Origin: Labilithrix sp.
GTDB taxonomy: Bacteria; Myxococcota_A; Polyangia; Polyangiales; Polyangiaceae
Length of the DNA: 64,000 bases
Direction of reading: 5' to 3'
NCBI GenBank assembly: GCA_019637155.1
Contig: JAHBWE010000002.1
Location: 186,001-250,000, forward strand
This document shows, one piece after another, positions 39,035-48,332 of this stretch. Below the pieces are notes generated by a model. That model was not told where the DNA came from and did no database searches. It was given only the letters and a program-made list of their open reading frames with translations. A program made the translations under genes and the position numbers. Positions within the stretch are counted from its first letter, which is position 1, and the number at the start of each line of letters is the position of its first letter.

Positions 39035-40014
39035 GGCGCCTCGTAGCGGAGGGCGGCGGCGAGGCCGGCGGGAGCGGGGAGCGTGGCGGCGACGTTCGCG
39101 CCGTAGGCCCAGGCGAGCCCGCCCGCGGCGAGGAACGGGAACGCGTCGAGCCACGAGAGATCGCCGCCGGCGGAGGGGAGGATGAGCCACGCGAAGTCGA
39201 GCGCCTCGCCCGCGAGGACGAACGCGCCGACCGCGGCGAGGACGGCGCGCGAGCGCTTGGCCGCGCGTGGAAGGAGGGCGAGGAACGGCACGACGAAGCG
39301 CGCTCCGAGGATCGTGTCGGCCGCGGTCCAGGTCCCGCTCGCGCGCGCCCGATAGAAGCCGACCTCGCGCGGCAGGTTCGGGAGCCAGACGAGGAGGAGG
39401 TGGAAGAACGCGAGGTAGGCCCAGACGAGCAACGCGCAGAGGAGGAGGCGGCCGAGGGCGTGGTCGTGCTCGGCGGTGCCGCGCGCGGTGACGGCGGCGA
39501 TCGCGAGGGCAGCGACGAGGCCGCCGGCGAAGACGTAGAGGCCGAACGCGTTCGAGATCCAGCCGGGCTCGAGCGCGTGAAAGAGCTCGAACGCCGCCGC
39601 CGTCAGGGTGAAGGCGAGGACGATGAGCCCGGGGGCCGCGATCTTGCTCGCGGCCGCGCGCGGGGCGATCGCGCCGAGGGCGGCCCAGGCGAGGATGCAC
39701 GGCGCGACGCGGAGGACGACCAGCGGCGTGCCCCGCGCGACGGGAGCGAGGAGGATCGGCGCGAAGAAGAGCGGCGCGAGGACGAGCGTGCGCGCCGTCG
39801 CGACGAACGGCGCACGGACGGCGAGCCACCACCGCGCGTTCACGAGATGGAACGCGAAGACGAGGACGAGCGCGCCGATCCCGGTCGCGGCGACGAACGA
39901 CGCCGCCGCGACCCACGCGAGCAGCGCCCGCCGCGCATCGTACGCGGCATACCCGACCGTCGCACCGACCGCGCCGAGCCCAACCACGAGCGCCACGACG
40001 ACGTCGCGCCTCAT
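39031..40014 (-). CDS. actF: Alternative complex III subunit ActF (membrane)
   Basis: 327 residues with about ten helices. It is the NrfD-related polytopic subunit at the end of act clusters. Examples are VVVALVVGLGAVGATVGYAAY, ILLAPVARGTPLVVLRVAP and LLLCALLVWAYLAFFHLLLV. Together with ActC it forms the membrane part that oxidises quinol. The start overlaps the stop of the 26-codon reading frame at 40011-40091. Confidence 0.85.
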   Translation of the reverse strand: MRRDVVVALVVGLGAVGATVGYAAYDARRALLAWVAAASFVAATGIGALVLVFAFHLVNARWWLAVRAPFVATARTLVLAPLFFAPILLAPVARGTPLVVLRVAPCILAWAALGAIAPRAAASKIAAPGLIVLAFTLTAAAFELFHALEPGWISNAFGLYVFAGGLVAALAIAAVTARGTAEHDHALGRLLLCALLVWAYLAFFHLLLVWLPNLPREVGFYRARASGTWTAADTILGARFVVPFLALLPRAAKRSRAVLAAVGAFVLAGEALDFAWLILPSAGGDLSWLDAFPFLAAGGLAWAYGANVAATLPAPAGLAAALRYEAP

Positions 40015-40130
40015 CGCGACGCCTCCGGTGGCGGCGCGAGCGCGCTCGTGCGCCCGCGATGGAGCAGTTGCGCGAGGACGTCGTGCCTCATCGCGGCCCC
40101 GGAAGCGGCGCGAGGGCGCTGGCGTGTGTG
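39998..40130. repeat. Imperfect tandem duplication of the actE/actF junction
   Basis: Bases 39998-40055 and 40076-40130 are alike: both run gacgtcg-gcctcatcgcg, then an interrupted ccgg--gcggcgcgag-gcgct. Unit spacing is about 78 bases. Each copy carries the end of one frame and the start of the next with ATGA overlap. Confidence 0.6.
40011..40091 (-). CDS. 26-codon reading frame in a duplicated actE/actF junction
   Basis: MRHDVLAQL... starts at ATG 40091, overlapping the actE stop (ATGA), and ends at 40011, overlapping the actF start. Its ends copy its neighbours: the start resembles ActF (MRRDVVVAL) and the end (TSALAPPPEASR) resembles the end of ActE (ASALAPLPGPR). The segment is best read as an imperfect tandem duplication of the gene junction. 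It may be translated as a relay between actE and actF rather than make a functional peptide. Confidence 0.4.
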   Translation of the reverse strand: MRHDVLAQLLHRGRTSALAPPPEASR

Positions 40131-40618
40131 CGGCGGAGTTGGAGCGCGTGTACGTAGGCTGCGATGGCCCAGCGTTCGCGGTGGGAGAGGTGGGCGGCGA
40201 GGGAGGGCATGAGGCCGTAGCCCGACGTGGTCACCTCGAAGACGCGCTCCTCCGTGAAGGTGGGATCGCCCACGAGCGAGGGCGGGCGCCGGAGCTCCAT
40301 CTTCTCTGCGACGTAGCTTCGGCCGTCGCCCGCGACGCCGTGGCAGAGCGCGCACGCGACGTCGTAGCGCGCGCGGCCGAGGAGCACGAGCTCGCGATCG
40401 AGCGGCGGGCGCTCGTCGTCCGTGTCGTCGTCGCGTGGCACGGTGCCGGCGACGGGAGCGCGCATCACCTTGCCGTCCGGGAAGGCCGGCGTCGCCGCGA
40501 ACGGATCCCCGCGCCGCTGCGCGAGCATGCGCGCGAGCGTCGGATCGGGCTCGCGCTCGCACGCGGCGAGCACGAAGGCGAGCGTGAGCATCGCGCTCCC
40601 CACGAGGAACCTCCTCAC
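40088..40618 (-). CDS. actE: Alternative complex III cytochrome c subunit ActE
   Basis: 176 residues. The leader ends with a lipobox (AMLTLAFVLAACE), so it is a lipid-anchored periplasmic monohaem cytochrome; the haem site is YDVACALCHGVAGDG and a distal Met lies in GYGLMPSLA. GTG 40618 overlaps the TGA of actD. It carries electrons inside ACIII or onward to the oxidase. The last codons are the source of the junction duplication. Confidence 0.9.
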   Translation of the reverse strand: MRRFLVGSAMLTLAFVLAACEREPDPTLARMLAQRRGDPFAATPAFPDGKVMRAPVAGTVPRDDDTDDERPPLDRELVLLGRARYDVACALCHGVAGDGRSYVAEKMELRRPPSLVGDPTFTEERVFEVTTSGYGLMPSLAAHLSHRERWAIAAYVHALQLRRTHASALAPLPGPR

Positions 40619-41154
40619 GATGCACCTCCGAGCCCATGAAGACCCACCGCTCCCGCGAGCGCGGCGCGGAGGGCGGGCTCCTCGTCGCGGGCGACGTCCT
40701 CGATCCGGAGCCAGAACCGATCGATCGTGCTGCGCTCGAAGCCGGGGAGATCGAAGACCTCGTCGTGGAGGCGCGGCAGGCGGGAGCCGAGGAGCACCGC
40801 CGCGAACGCGACGGCGGCGGCGCAGAGGACCGCGGTCTCGAAGACGATCGGGACGTAGGTCGGCCACGACGCGTGCGGGCGGCCGCCGACGTCGAGCGGG
40901 TAGTCCCACGCGTTCGTCCACCACTGGATCGCGAGCGCGAGCGTCGCGCCGCCGCCGCCGGCGAGGAAGACGAGGAGCGGGAGGCGCGGCCGCGGGCGCG
41001 CGAGGGCCTCGTCGAGCTCCTCGAGCGGGAACGGCGTGTACGCCTCGACGCGCCCGTAGCCGAGCGCGCGCACGCGCCGCGCGGCGAGGACGACCGCGTC
41101 CGGCGTCGTGAACTCGGCCGCGACGGTCTCGAGCGTCTCAACCATCTCAACCAT
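40615..41154 (-). CDS. actD: Alternative complex III subunit ActD (DUF3341)
   Basis: 179 residues. A soluble N-terminal domain ([26 protein letters not shown]) is followed by two membrane helices ([36 protein letters not shown]), the ActD/DUF3341 pattern. The PFP motif and W-W-N-A-W-D-YP segment ([14 protein letters not shown]) are characteristic. ATG 41154 lies inside the end of actC (8-base overlap); ATG 41145, three codons in, is an alternative. Confidence 0.93.
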   Translation of the reverse strand: MVEMVETLETVAAEFTTPDAVVLAARRVRALGYGRVEAYTPFPLEELDEALARPRPRLPLLVFLAGGGGATLALAIQWWTNAWDYPLDVGGRPHASWPTYVPIVFETAVLCAAAVAFAAVLLGSRLPRLHDEVFDLPGFERSTIDRFWLRIEDVARDEEPALRAALAGAVGLHGLGGAS

Positions 41155-42490
41155 CGCGCTCCCTCGCGAGCTCGTGCTGCAGGTGCTTCATCTCCGCGAT
41201 CGGGACGAGCGGGACGTAGCGAAGGAAGAGGAGGAAGAGGAACGCGAAGAAGCTGATCGTCCCGCCGAGGAGCGCGAGGTCGACCACCGTCGGCGTGAAC
41301 GTGCGCCACGACGACGGGAGGAAATCGCGGCTCTGCGACGAGACGACGAGCATGTAGCGCTCGGTCCACATCCCGGCCTGCACCGCGAGCGAGAGCGCGA
41401 AGAGGAGCCACGGGCTCGTGCGGGCGCGGCGCGACCAGAGCAGCTGCGGCGCGACGCAGTTGCACGCGATCGTCGTCCAGTAGAGCGGCGCGAAGGCGCC
41501 GAGCGGCCGCGCCTCGAGGTAGACGTAGCGCTCGAACGGATCGTCGGAGCGCCACGCCGCGTACGTCTCGGCCGCGTAGCTGTAGAGGACGATCCACGAC
41601 GTCAGGAGCAGCATCTTCGCGATGTTGTCGAGGTGCCGGCCGGTGACGACGTGCTCGAGGCGGTAGAGGCGCCGCACCGGCACGAGGAGCGTCACCACCA
41701 TCGCGAAGCCGGAGAGGATCGCGCCGGCGACGAAGTACGGCGGGAAGACCGTGGCGTGCCACCCCGGCAGGTTGGCGGTCGCGAAGTCGCTCGCGACGAT
41801 GCTGTGGACCGAGACGACGAGCGGCGTCGCGAGGCCGGCGAGGAGCCCGTAGCCGATCCGCCACCGCCGCCACGCCGCGGCGGAGCCGCTCCAGCCGAGG
41901 GCGAAGACGGCATAGACGCGGCGGCGGCGCAGCGTCGGCGCGCGATCGCGGAGGGTGGCGAGATCGGGGACGAGGCCGAGGTACCAGAAGAGGAGGGAGA
42001 CGAGGAGGTACGTCGCGACCGCGACGACGTCCCACGTGAGCGGGCTCCGGAACTGAGGCCACATATCCATCGTCGCGGGATAGGGCATTAGCCAATAAAA
42101 GAACCAAGGGCGGCCCATGTGGAGGAGCGGAAAGAGCCCCGCCTGCGCGACGGCGAAGAGCGTCATCGCCTCCGCAAATCGATTGATCGACGAGCGCCAT
42201 TTCTGCTCGAGCAAGAGCAGAAATGCCGAGATGAACGTCCCGGCGTGGCCGATGCCGATCCACCAAACGAAGTTGGTAATCCCGAACGCCCAGACGTTGG
42301 GGACGTTGTTGCCCCAGACGCCGATGCCGGTCGTGACCGTATATGCGATCGCGGCGAAGAGCCCGAGCGTGCCGGCGAAGGTGACGGCGAGCGCGGCGAC
42401 CGTCCAGCGCGGCGGCGCGAGGACGCCGCGGAGGAGGTCGTCCGTGAGCTCGCCCTCCGGGCGCACCTTCGCGAGGACGGCGGCGCTCAT
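41147..42490 (-). CDS. actC: Alternative complex III subunit ActC (NrfD family)
   Basis: 447 residues with about ten helices of the NrfD/PsrC family. Landmarks are [36 protein letters not shown] and [21 protein letters not shown], close to the known ActC quinol site. It works with ActF and the ActB iron-sulfur subunit. Its start overlaps the actB stop (ATGA). Confidence 0.95.
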   Translation of the reverse strand: MSAAVLAKVRPEGELTDDLLRGVLAPPRWTVAALAVTFAGTLGLFAAIAYTVTTGIGVWGNNVPNVWAFGITNFVWWIGIGHAGTFISAFLLLLEQKWRSSINRFAEAMTLFAVAQAGLFPLLHMGRPWFFYWLMPYPATMDMWPQFRSPLTWDVVAVATYLLVSLLFWYLGLVPDLATLRDRAPTLRRRRVYAVFALGWSGSAAAWRRWRIGYGLLAGLATPLVVSVHSIVASDFATANLPGWHATVFPPYFVAGAILSGFAMVVTLLVPVRRLYRLEHVVTGRHLDNIAKMLLLTSWIVLYSYAAETYAAWRSDDPFERYVYLEARPLGAFAPLYWTTIACNCVAPQLLWSRRARTSPWLLFALSLAVQAGMWTERYMLVVSSQSRDFLPSSWRTFTPTVVDLALLGGTISFFAFLFLLFLRYVPLVPIAEMKHLQHELARERDG

Positions 42491-45042
42491 CCGAGCTCCG
42501 GGTTCGGGTTCCTGATCTTGGCGAGGTAGCGCACGCGCGGCTCGGTGCCGAGCTCCTCGAGCGCGGCGTAGGCGCGATCGCTCGCGGCGAGGCGCGCGAC
42601 CGGGGCGCGTTCGTCCTCGAGGTCGCCGAAGACGATCGCCTCCGCGGGGCAGGCCTGCTGGCACGCCGTGAGCGGCGCGGCGGGCGCGTGCGCGCGGAGG
42701 CGCTGGACACAGAAGGTGCATTTCTCGATCACGCCGCGCTCGCGCACCGTGACGTCGGGGTTGTGCGCGAGCTCCTCCGTCTTCGTCTCGGCCCGGTGGT
42801 AGTCGAACCAGTTGAAGCGCCGGACCTTGTACGGGCAGTTGTTCGAGCAGAACCGCGTGCCGACGCAGCGGTTGTAGGTCATCTCGTTGATGCCGTCGGG
42901 GCTGTGCGTCGTCGCCCCGACCGGACAGACGTACTCGCAGGGCGCCTTCTCGCAGTGCTGGCACAGCATCGGCTGCGCGATGAGCTCGTCGCCCGCGACG
43001 TAGCGATCGATGCGGAGCCAGTGCATCACGCGCCCGCGCAGCACCTCCTCCGCGCCGACGGAGGGCACGTTGTTCTCGGCCTGGCACGCCACCGTGCACA
43101 CGCCGCAGCCGATGCAGCGCGAGAGGTCGATCACCATCCCCCACTGCGGGCCTTCGTGCCGCGGCGGCTGGTAGAGCGTGAGCGCGCGGCGACGCGGGGG
43201 CGGCTTCCGCGCGCGCTCCTCCGCGAGCGTGCGGTGCTGCGCGATGTGCTCGCCCCTCCCGGCGAGGTCGTGATGGAGCTGCACGAGCGGGAGCGGGACG
43301 CGCGCGCCGGTCTTCGTCACGACGAGGCCCGTGCCCGCGCCGATCGCGGCGGCGTCCACGCCGTGGCCGCGTCCCCAGCCGAGGTTGAGGCCGACGACGT
43401 CGTCGGCCTGGCCCGCGACGACGAGGGCGGGGGCGCGGACCACCCGCGCGTGCCCGCCCTCGCGTCCGAGCTCGACCTCGTCGCCGTCGGCGAGGCCGAG
43501 CCGCGCCGCCGCCGCCGGCGAGAACGTCGCCGCGTTCGTCCACGTCAGCGTCGTGACCGGCTGCGGCAGCTCGAGGAGCCACGCGTTGTCGGCGAAGCGC
43601 CCGTCGTGGAGGCGTGGATCGAGCGGCGTCACGAGCTCGATCCCGGGCGCCGGCGCGCGCGCCTCCGCTCTCGCGCGCGCGACGACGGCGGACGGATCGA
43701 GCTCCGGCGTCACGGTCGCGAGCGCGCTGCCGTCGACGACGCCGCGCCGGAGCGCCCGCCGCCACGCGCGATCGTCGGCGAAGCGCCCGCGCACGAGTGC
43801 GTACGCGCCCGCGCCGCCCGCGAAGAGCGCGAGGACGTCGAGCGTGGTGCGCCCGCCGAAGAGCGGCGCGATCAGCGGCTGGACCACGCTCGTCGTCCCG
43901 TCGAACGCGCGCGCGTCGCCCCACGACTCGAGCGGATGCGCCTCCGCGAGCGTGACGGTCGCCCCCGCCGCGGGGTAGAGCGAGAGGCACGCGGTCCGCG
44001 GCGCGGTGAGCGAGAGGCGCGATGGATCGACCCCACAATGGACGACCGTGCTGGCGCCGCCGGCGGGCGCGTCGTGGCTCTTCTCGCCCGCGTCGAGGAT
44101 CGGCGACGGCGCGTACGTCACCGTGCTCGCCACGTTTCCGAGGAACGCGTTCAGCGCGTGCGCGACCGCGTGCACGAGGGCAGGCTGATCGTCGCCCGCG
44201 ATCACGGCGGAGCGCCCGCGACGGGCGAGGAGGTCGCGCGCGATCGCGCGGAGCTCCGGCGTCGGCGCGACCGGCGCCGGGCCGAGCCCGACGAGGCCGG
44301 CGAGATCGAGCGCGCGCGCGAGGACGTCCACCGCGCGCACGCGGACGCGGTGATCGGCGACGCTGCTCGTGATCGTCACGAGCGGTCCCAGCGCGTAGAG
44401 CCGGCTCGGATCGGCGGAGCCGCGGCGCGCGGCGAGATCGCGCGCGAGGCGGAGCCGCTGCGGACCGCGGCCGAGGAAATCCGCGTCGAGCGCGACGACG
44501 ACATCGGCGCGGCGGAGGTCGTAGCGCGGCTCGAGCACGCGCCCGAAGGCGACGCGCGCCCCCTCCCACGCCGCGCGCGGTGAGCCGATGGAGTGGAACG
44601 CGACGCGCACGTCGGGGCGCCGCGAGCGGATCGCGTCGACGAGCGCGGCGACGGACGGCGACGACGTTGGCTCGAGCACGAGCGTGACGTCGCGCGCGGC
44701 GCGGAGCTCGGCGGCGGCGCGGTCCCAGCCGTCACCGCGCGCGCGGCGCGGATCGTAGAGCGATCGGATCGCCGCTTGCTCGAACGCGCTCGTCGCGCCG
44801 AGCGAGGCCGGGTGATCGGGGTTGCCCTCGACCTTCGTCGGCCGTCCTTCGTGGCTCTCGACCAGCGTGCCGGTCGCGTAGCCGTCGAGCACCGACGCCG
44901 TCGCGTAGTAGCGCGGCTTCCCCGGCGTCACCTCCGGCGGCCGCTGCGCGTAAGGCAGGATCTCCTCGCGCGGCGCGCGTGTGCACGCCGCGAGCGCGAA
45001 GCTCGATCCGAGCCAGCCGAGGAGCTCGCGGCGCGCGATCAT
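42487..45042 (-). CDS. actB: Alternative complex III iron-sulfur subunit ActB (fused ActB1-ActB2)
   Basis: 851 residues. The N-terminus has a twin-arginine/lipoprotein leader ([17 protein letters not shown]), so it is exported folded. Residues to about 580 are the molybdopterin-oxidoreductase-like ActB1 domain, which in ACIII lacks the cofactor. The C-terminal ActB2 domain carries four cysteine sets: [50 protein letters not shown] and CTFCVQRL with CQQACPAEA. These bind the iron-sulfur clusters that pass electrons from quinol. The start overlaps the actA stop (ATGA). Confidence 0.95.
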   Translation of the reverse strand: MIARRELLGWLGSSFALAACTRAPREEILPYAQRPPEVTPGKPRYYATASVLDGYATGTLVESHEGRPTKVEGNPDHPASLGATSAFEQAAIRSLYDPRRARGDGWDRAAAELRAARDVTLVLEPTSSPSVAALVDAIRSRRPDVRVAFHSIGSPRAAWEGARVAFGRVLEPRYDLRRADVVVALDADFLGRGPQRLRLARDLAARRGSADPSRLYALGPLVTITSSVADHRVRVRAVDVLARALDLAGLVGLGPAPVAPTPELRAIARDLLARRGRSAVIAGDDQPALVHAVAHALNAFLGNVASTVTYAPSPILDAGEKSHDAPAGGASTVVHCGVDPSRLSLTAPRTACLSLYPAAGATVTLAEAHPLESWGDARAFDGTTSVVQPLIAPLFGGRTTLDVLALFAGGAGAYALVRGRFADDRAWRRALRRGVVDGSALATVTPELDPSAVVARARAEARAPAPGIELVTPLDPRLHDGRFADNAWLLELPQPVTTLTWTNAATFSPAAAARLGLADGDEVELGREGGHARVVRAPALVVAGQADDVVGLNLGWGRGHGVDAAAIGAGTGLVVTKTGARVPLPLVQLHHDLAGRGEHIAQHRTLAEERARKPPPRRRALTLYQPPRHEGPQWGMVIDLSRCIGCGVCTVACQAENNVPSVGAEEVLRGRVMHWLRIDRYVAGDELIAQPMLCQHCEKAPCEYVCPVGATTHSPDGINEMTYNRCVGTRFCSNNCPYKVRRFNWFDYHRAETKTEELAHNPDVTVRERGVIEKCTFCVQRLRAHAPAAPLTACQQACPAEAIVFGDLEDERAPVARLAASDRAYAALEELGTEPRVRYLAKIRNPNPELG

Positions 45043-45665
45043 CGGTGGCACGTCGAGCAGTGGACGAGGGACCGCACCGGCGCGGCGGGCTCGCTCGTCT
45101 CGTCCCGCTCCCAGTCCATGTCCGTGATTCGATCGAGCGGGCGGAGCTCGGGCTTCGGATCGCGATGGCAGTCGAGGCAGAAGTCCATCGTCAGCGCGCG
45201 CGCGGCGAAGACCTGACCCATGCGATCGACGCGCCCGTGGCACGTGACGCAGCCGACACCTTGGGTCGTATGCGCGGCGTGATCGAAGAAGACGAAGTCG
45301 GGGAGGGCATTCGTTCGTTGCCAGCGGAGCGGCGTGTCGGTGAGCGCGCTCGCGCGCACGGAAGCGAGCTCGGGGCTGTCGGTCCAGATCTGGGCGTGGC
45401 AGCCCATGCAGAGCGACGTCGCAGGCACGCCGGCGACCGGTGCACGCAGCGCGCCATCGTGGCAGTAGACGCAGTCGATCGCGGCGTCGCGGACGTGGTG
45501 GCGGTGGTCGAACTTCACCGGCTGCGTCGCCGGCTCGCCCGCGCCGGTCGCGTAGGGCGTGCGCGCCCACACGATCGCCGCCGCCGGCGCGCCGGCGAAC
45601 GAACAAGAGAGCGCCGCGATCGCGACCCAGTAGACCGAGTTCGCGGACGCCGGGAAGAGGTTCAC
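45039..45665 (-). CDS. actA: Alternative complex III pentahaem cytochrome ActA
   Basis: 208 residues from GTG 45665, with one N-terminal helix (VYWVAIAALSCSFAGAPAAA) and five haem-binding motifs: CVYCH, CMGCH, CVTCH, CLDCH and CSTCH, the last at the end. It is the periplasmic multihaem part of ACIII. It begins 18 bases after the small membrane protein gene, the largest gap within the hydrogenase/ACIII unit and a place where a promoter could also sit. Confidence 0.95.
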   Translation of the reverse strand: MNLFPASANSVYWVAIAALSCSFAGAPAAAIVWARTPYATGAGEPATQPVKFDHRHHVRDAAIDCVYCHDGALRAPVAGVPATSLCMGCHAQIWTDSPELASVRASALTDTPLRWQRTNALPDFVFFDHAAHTTQGVGCVTCHGRVDRMGQVFAARALTMDFCLDCHRDPKPELRPLDRITDMDWERDETSEPAAPVRSLVHCSTCHR

Positions 45666-45683
45666 CGCGCCATCACCGCGCCG

Positions 45684-45944
45684 TCACGCTTCGGCGCGCC
45701 GTTCGCTCCCCCGGTTGCGGTCGTGCTCGCCGACGCGGCGCGGCGCCTGCGAATACTGCGGGCAGTCGTCGCTCGGCAGGAGCTTCGGGTCGGCGCCGTC
45801 GCTGCTCTTCGCCATGCGCTTGATCGCCGCGTAGCGGACGAGGCCGGAGGCCTCCTTCGCCGCGACGTAGACGCCGGCGGCGGCGACGCCGTAACCGAGG
45901 AACCTCGCCGCCTTTACGATCAACCGAGCTGTTGCACGTTTCAT
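45684..45944 (-). CDS. Small membrane protein between hydrogenase and ACIII genes
   Basis: 86 residues: a basic start (MKRATARLIVKAAR), one hydrophobic helix (FLGYGVAAAGVYVAAKEASG), a short RYAAIKRMAKSS segment and a polar tail with one Cys (SDDCPQYSQA). ATG 45944 overlaps the stop of the maturation protease gene. Group 1h operons of actinobacteria often have a tiny membrane protein at this place, but I cannot show homology. Its position between an apparently soluble hydrogenase and the quinol-oxidising complex invites a role as anchor. Confidence 0.65.
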   Translation of the reverse strand: MKRATARLIVKAARFLGYGVAAAGVYVAAKEASGLVRYAAIKRMAKSSDGADPKLLPSDDCPQYSQAPRRVGEHDRNRGSERRAEA

Positions 45945-46438
45945 CGAACCGTCTCCTCTGTTTGTTTCCTGCGGATTGCCTCCGCGATCATCCGAGCGGC
46001 CGCGGGAATGGCGCGCTCCACGTCGCTCGTCATCCCCATCTCCGCGCGCGGCTCCTCCACCTCGCAGCCGAGGACGAGCACGGGCGGGAGCTCCGCGCCG
46101 AGCGACTTCGCCGTGAGCATCACGGAGTAGAGGTCCATCCCATGCGCGTCGCGTGCGCCCCGGGCGACGTCGCCCTCTTCGCGCGCCGGCTCGATCAGGT
46201 GGAGCGTGCCCGGCGCGCCGCGGGAGGGGATCACGTCGACCGCGATGAGGAGGTCGTAGCCGTCGACGAGGTCGTAGGCGAGGTGGAGCCCGCGGATCCC
46301 GACGTCGCGCACGACGACGTGGGCGTCCTCCGCGAGCCCGGCGCCGCTCTGTCGAAGGTGCTGCGCGACGGCGACGCCGAACCCGTCGTCTCCGAAGAAC
46401 ACGTTGCCGATCCCGGCGACGAGGACGCGCATCGTCAT
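45941..46438 (-). CDS. Hydrogenase maturation endopeptidase (HyaD/HycI type)
   Basis: 165 residues. It trims the C-terminus of the large subunit after nickel insertion. The nickel-probing motif is GIGNVFFGDDGFGV, the second acidic ligand lies in DLLIAVDVIPSRG and the His in DAHGMDLYSVML. ATG 46438 overlaps the upstream stop (ATGA); ATG 46432 two codons later also fits. The expected target is the large subunit encoded at 49560-51341, cleaved after DPCLPCGVH. Confidence 0.92.
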   Translation of the reverse strand: MTMRVLVAGIGNVFFGDDGFGVAVAQHLRQSGAGLAEDAHVVVRDVGIRGLHLAYDLVDGYDLLIAVDVIPSRGAPGTLHLIEPAREEGDVARGARDAHGMDLYSVMLTAKSLGAELPPVLVLGCEVEEPRAEMGMTSDVERAIPAAARMIAEAIRRKQTEETVR

Positions 46439-47679
46439 GACGCGACCTCGAGCGGCTCGATCTCGTCGGTGTAAAACCAGAGGTAGCGTCCGAACCAGCG
46501 GTTCATCTCGGCGGCGGGATCCTCGTCGACGATCACCGCGATCCAGCCGTTGCCCTCGAAGTCCTCGCGCACGTCCTCCACCGTCGCGACGCGACCGTCG
46601 ACGAACATGTCTTGCGCGTCGCTCCGGCGCCGCTTCGCGCCGAGGCGGATGCGGACGCGGCTCCCGCGAGCGACGCTCGTGCCCGCGACGCGGAGCGATC
46701 GGATCGCGCCGTGGAGGCGGTTCATGTCGTCGGCGGAGATGTCGTCCGACCGCGCGACGAGCGCGGCGGCGCGGGGATCGGTCGCGCGCGCCTGCCGCTT
46801 CTCGTCCTCCGTCAGCGTCATCGTGCGGAGGGTGAGCATCTCGTCCATCTCCGTCGCGTCGAAGAAGTCGCCCTTCGACTCCGGCGCGATCGCGGGCCAG
46901 TCGTAGAGGATGATCGGGGAGCCGAGGACGGTGCTGCGATCGCCGGGGCGGCCGACGAGGACGGGGAACGCGCGCTCGTTCGCGCAGCTCTCCGCCGCCG
47001 CGCGCGCGTGCTCGGGCGGCTCGAGGAGCGACACGAGCGCGCCGTGCTCGACGTGGAGGAGGACATGCGCGCCGACGAGGGACGCGCGGAGGGCGCGATC
47101 GCGATCGAGGCTCGGATCGTCGTAGGGCGTCACGTTCGCGACGTGGACGTGGAGCTTCCACACGTCCGCGCCGGCGCGCGCGCTCTGGAGCGAGAGCTCG
47201 CCGCGGAGCCGCTCCGTCCGCCGAACGACGCGCCCGGCGACGGCGCCCGCGCCGTCCAGCACCGTCTCCGTCGTCGTCTCCGCCTCCCAGCCGAAGGCGA
47301 GGCGCGCGCGATCGCCGGGCGGGAGCGCGAAGTCGACCTCGCGCTCGATCGCCTCGTCCCACGCGAGGTGGAGCGCGGCCCCGACGTCGAGCTCGTCGGC
47401 GTCGACGAAGCGCGCGCCGTCCCAGCGCTCGACGGAGCGGCGGCGGAGCTGGAGGAAGCGGACCTTGCCGCGCACCGCCAGCTCGGCGCCGCCCACCGCG
47501 GGGACCTCCACCGTCATCGACGACGCCTCGGCCCCGCCCGCGCGCGTGAAGCCCTCCGGCGCGACGACGCCGAACTGGAAGCGGAAGCGGTTCTTCCGCG
47601 ACGACGCGCGGTACGGGTAGAGGATGAGGCCCTCGTAGAGGACCGTGTCGGCGACGCGCCGTGCGTCTTCGAAGCTCAC
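46435..47679 (-). CDS. Conserved uncharacterised hydrogenase-cluster protein (414 residues)
   Basis: GTG 47679 overlaps the DUF6084 stop (GTGA). It begins EDARRVADTVLYEGLILYPY and RASSRKNRFRFQFGVV, a start I associate with an unnamed gene in actinobacterial group 1h hydrogenase operons. The middle has VHVHVANVTPYDDP and HVLLHVEHGALVSLLEPP; the end has RVRIRLGAKRRRSDAQDMF, GRVATVEDVREDFEGN and LWFYTDEIEPLEV. It has no leader or membrane helix, so it is cytoplasmic. I assume an accessory role in assembling or regulating this hydrogenase. Confidence 0.8.
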   Translation of the reverse strand: MSFEDARRVADTVLYEGLILYPYRASSRKNRFRFQFGVVAPEGFTRAGGAEASSMTVEVPAVGGAELAVRGKVRFLQLRRRSVERWDGARFVDADELDVGAALHLAWDEAIEREVDFALPPGDRARLAFGWEAETTTETVLDGAGAVAGRVVRRTERLRGELSLQSARAGADVWKLHVHVANVTPYDDPSLDRDRALRASLVGAHVLLHVEHGALVSLLEPPEHARAAAESCANERAFPVLVGRPGDRSTVLGSPIILYDWPAIAPESKGDFFDATEMDEMLTLRTMTLTEDEKRQARATDPRAAALVARSDDISADDMNRLHGAIRSLRVAGTSVARGSRVRIRLGAKRRRSDAQDMFVDGRVATVEDVREDFEGNGWIAVIVDEDPAAEMNRWFGRYLWFYTDEIEPLEVAS

Positions 47680-48332
47680 GAGAGGGCCTCCTTCCGTCTC
47701 CGCTCCTTGATCGCCTCGGCGCCGAGGAGCTCGCGCATCACCGCGTCCCAGGTCGGGAGCGCGCGCGACGACTTGAACGTCACGAGGGCGTCGAGGACGT
47801 CGCGCCCGAGCCGCAGCCATCCTTGCTGCGGGAAGAACGCGTCCATCGTCGCGCGCCACGTCGCGACGGGGAGATCGAACGCGGCCTCGCGGTCCCACGG
47901 CAGCATCGACACCGAGAAGCCGCGCTCGCTCGCGACGAACACGGTGCCGCGGAAGAGGAAGCGCACGGGGACCGCGCCGTCGCGCATCGCGTGGAGGTAC
48001 TTGCTCGCCGCGACGTCGAGGTCGTACGTGCACGGCACCGCGACGTCGATCTCGGTGCTCCCCTCGAAGGCCGGCACCATGCGCGCGACGTCGGCCCAGT
48101 GGAGCGGGCGCAGCGTCTGCCCCCAACGCCCCGGCTCGCCGAAGACCTCGCCGAGCGCGTGCTGCTCGTCGGGATCGTGCCGGCGACGCGCGGGCTCGAG
48201 CCGGAGCTGGGCCTGGAGCGCGATCGCGTGGATGTGCGCGCCGGACGGCTCCTCGATCCGGAGCCCGAACACGATCGTCGGCGCGGCCGCGTGCGGATCC
48301 GCGCGCGCGCCGGTCACGCGGAACCCGATCAT
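47676..48332 (-). CDS. DUF6084-family hydrogenase-cluster protein
   Basis: 218 residues. Typical segments are PTIVFGLRIEEPSGAHIHAI, ALQAQLRLEPARRRHDPDEQ, EPGRWGQTLRPLHWADV, CTYDLDVAASKYLHAM and GWLRLGRDVLDALVTFKSSR, the pattern of DUF6084 proteins beside group 1h hydrogenases. No signal peptide. Start and stop overlap the neighbours (ATGA, GTGA). Function unknown. Confidence 0.85.
   Translation of the reverse strand: MIGFRVTGARADPHAAAPTIVFGLRIEEPSGAHIHAIALQAQLRLEPARRRHDPDEQHALGEVFGEPGRWGQTLRPLHWADVARMVPAFEGSTEIDVAVPCTYDLDVAASKYLHAMRDGAVPVRFLFRGTVFVASERGFSVSMLPWDREAAFDLPVATWRATMDAFFPQQGWLRLGRDVLDALVTFKSSRALPTWDAVMRELLGAEAIKERRRKEALS

Noticed and set aside
42688..44583. Plus-strand open frame opposite actB
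   Set aside because: No protein-like features; the actB frame has iron-sulfur motifs and family length.
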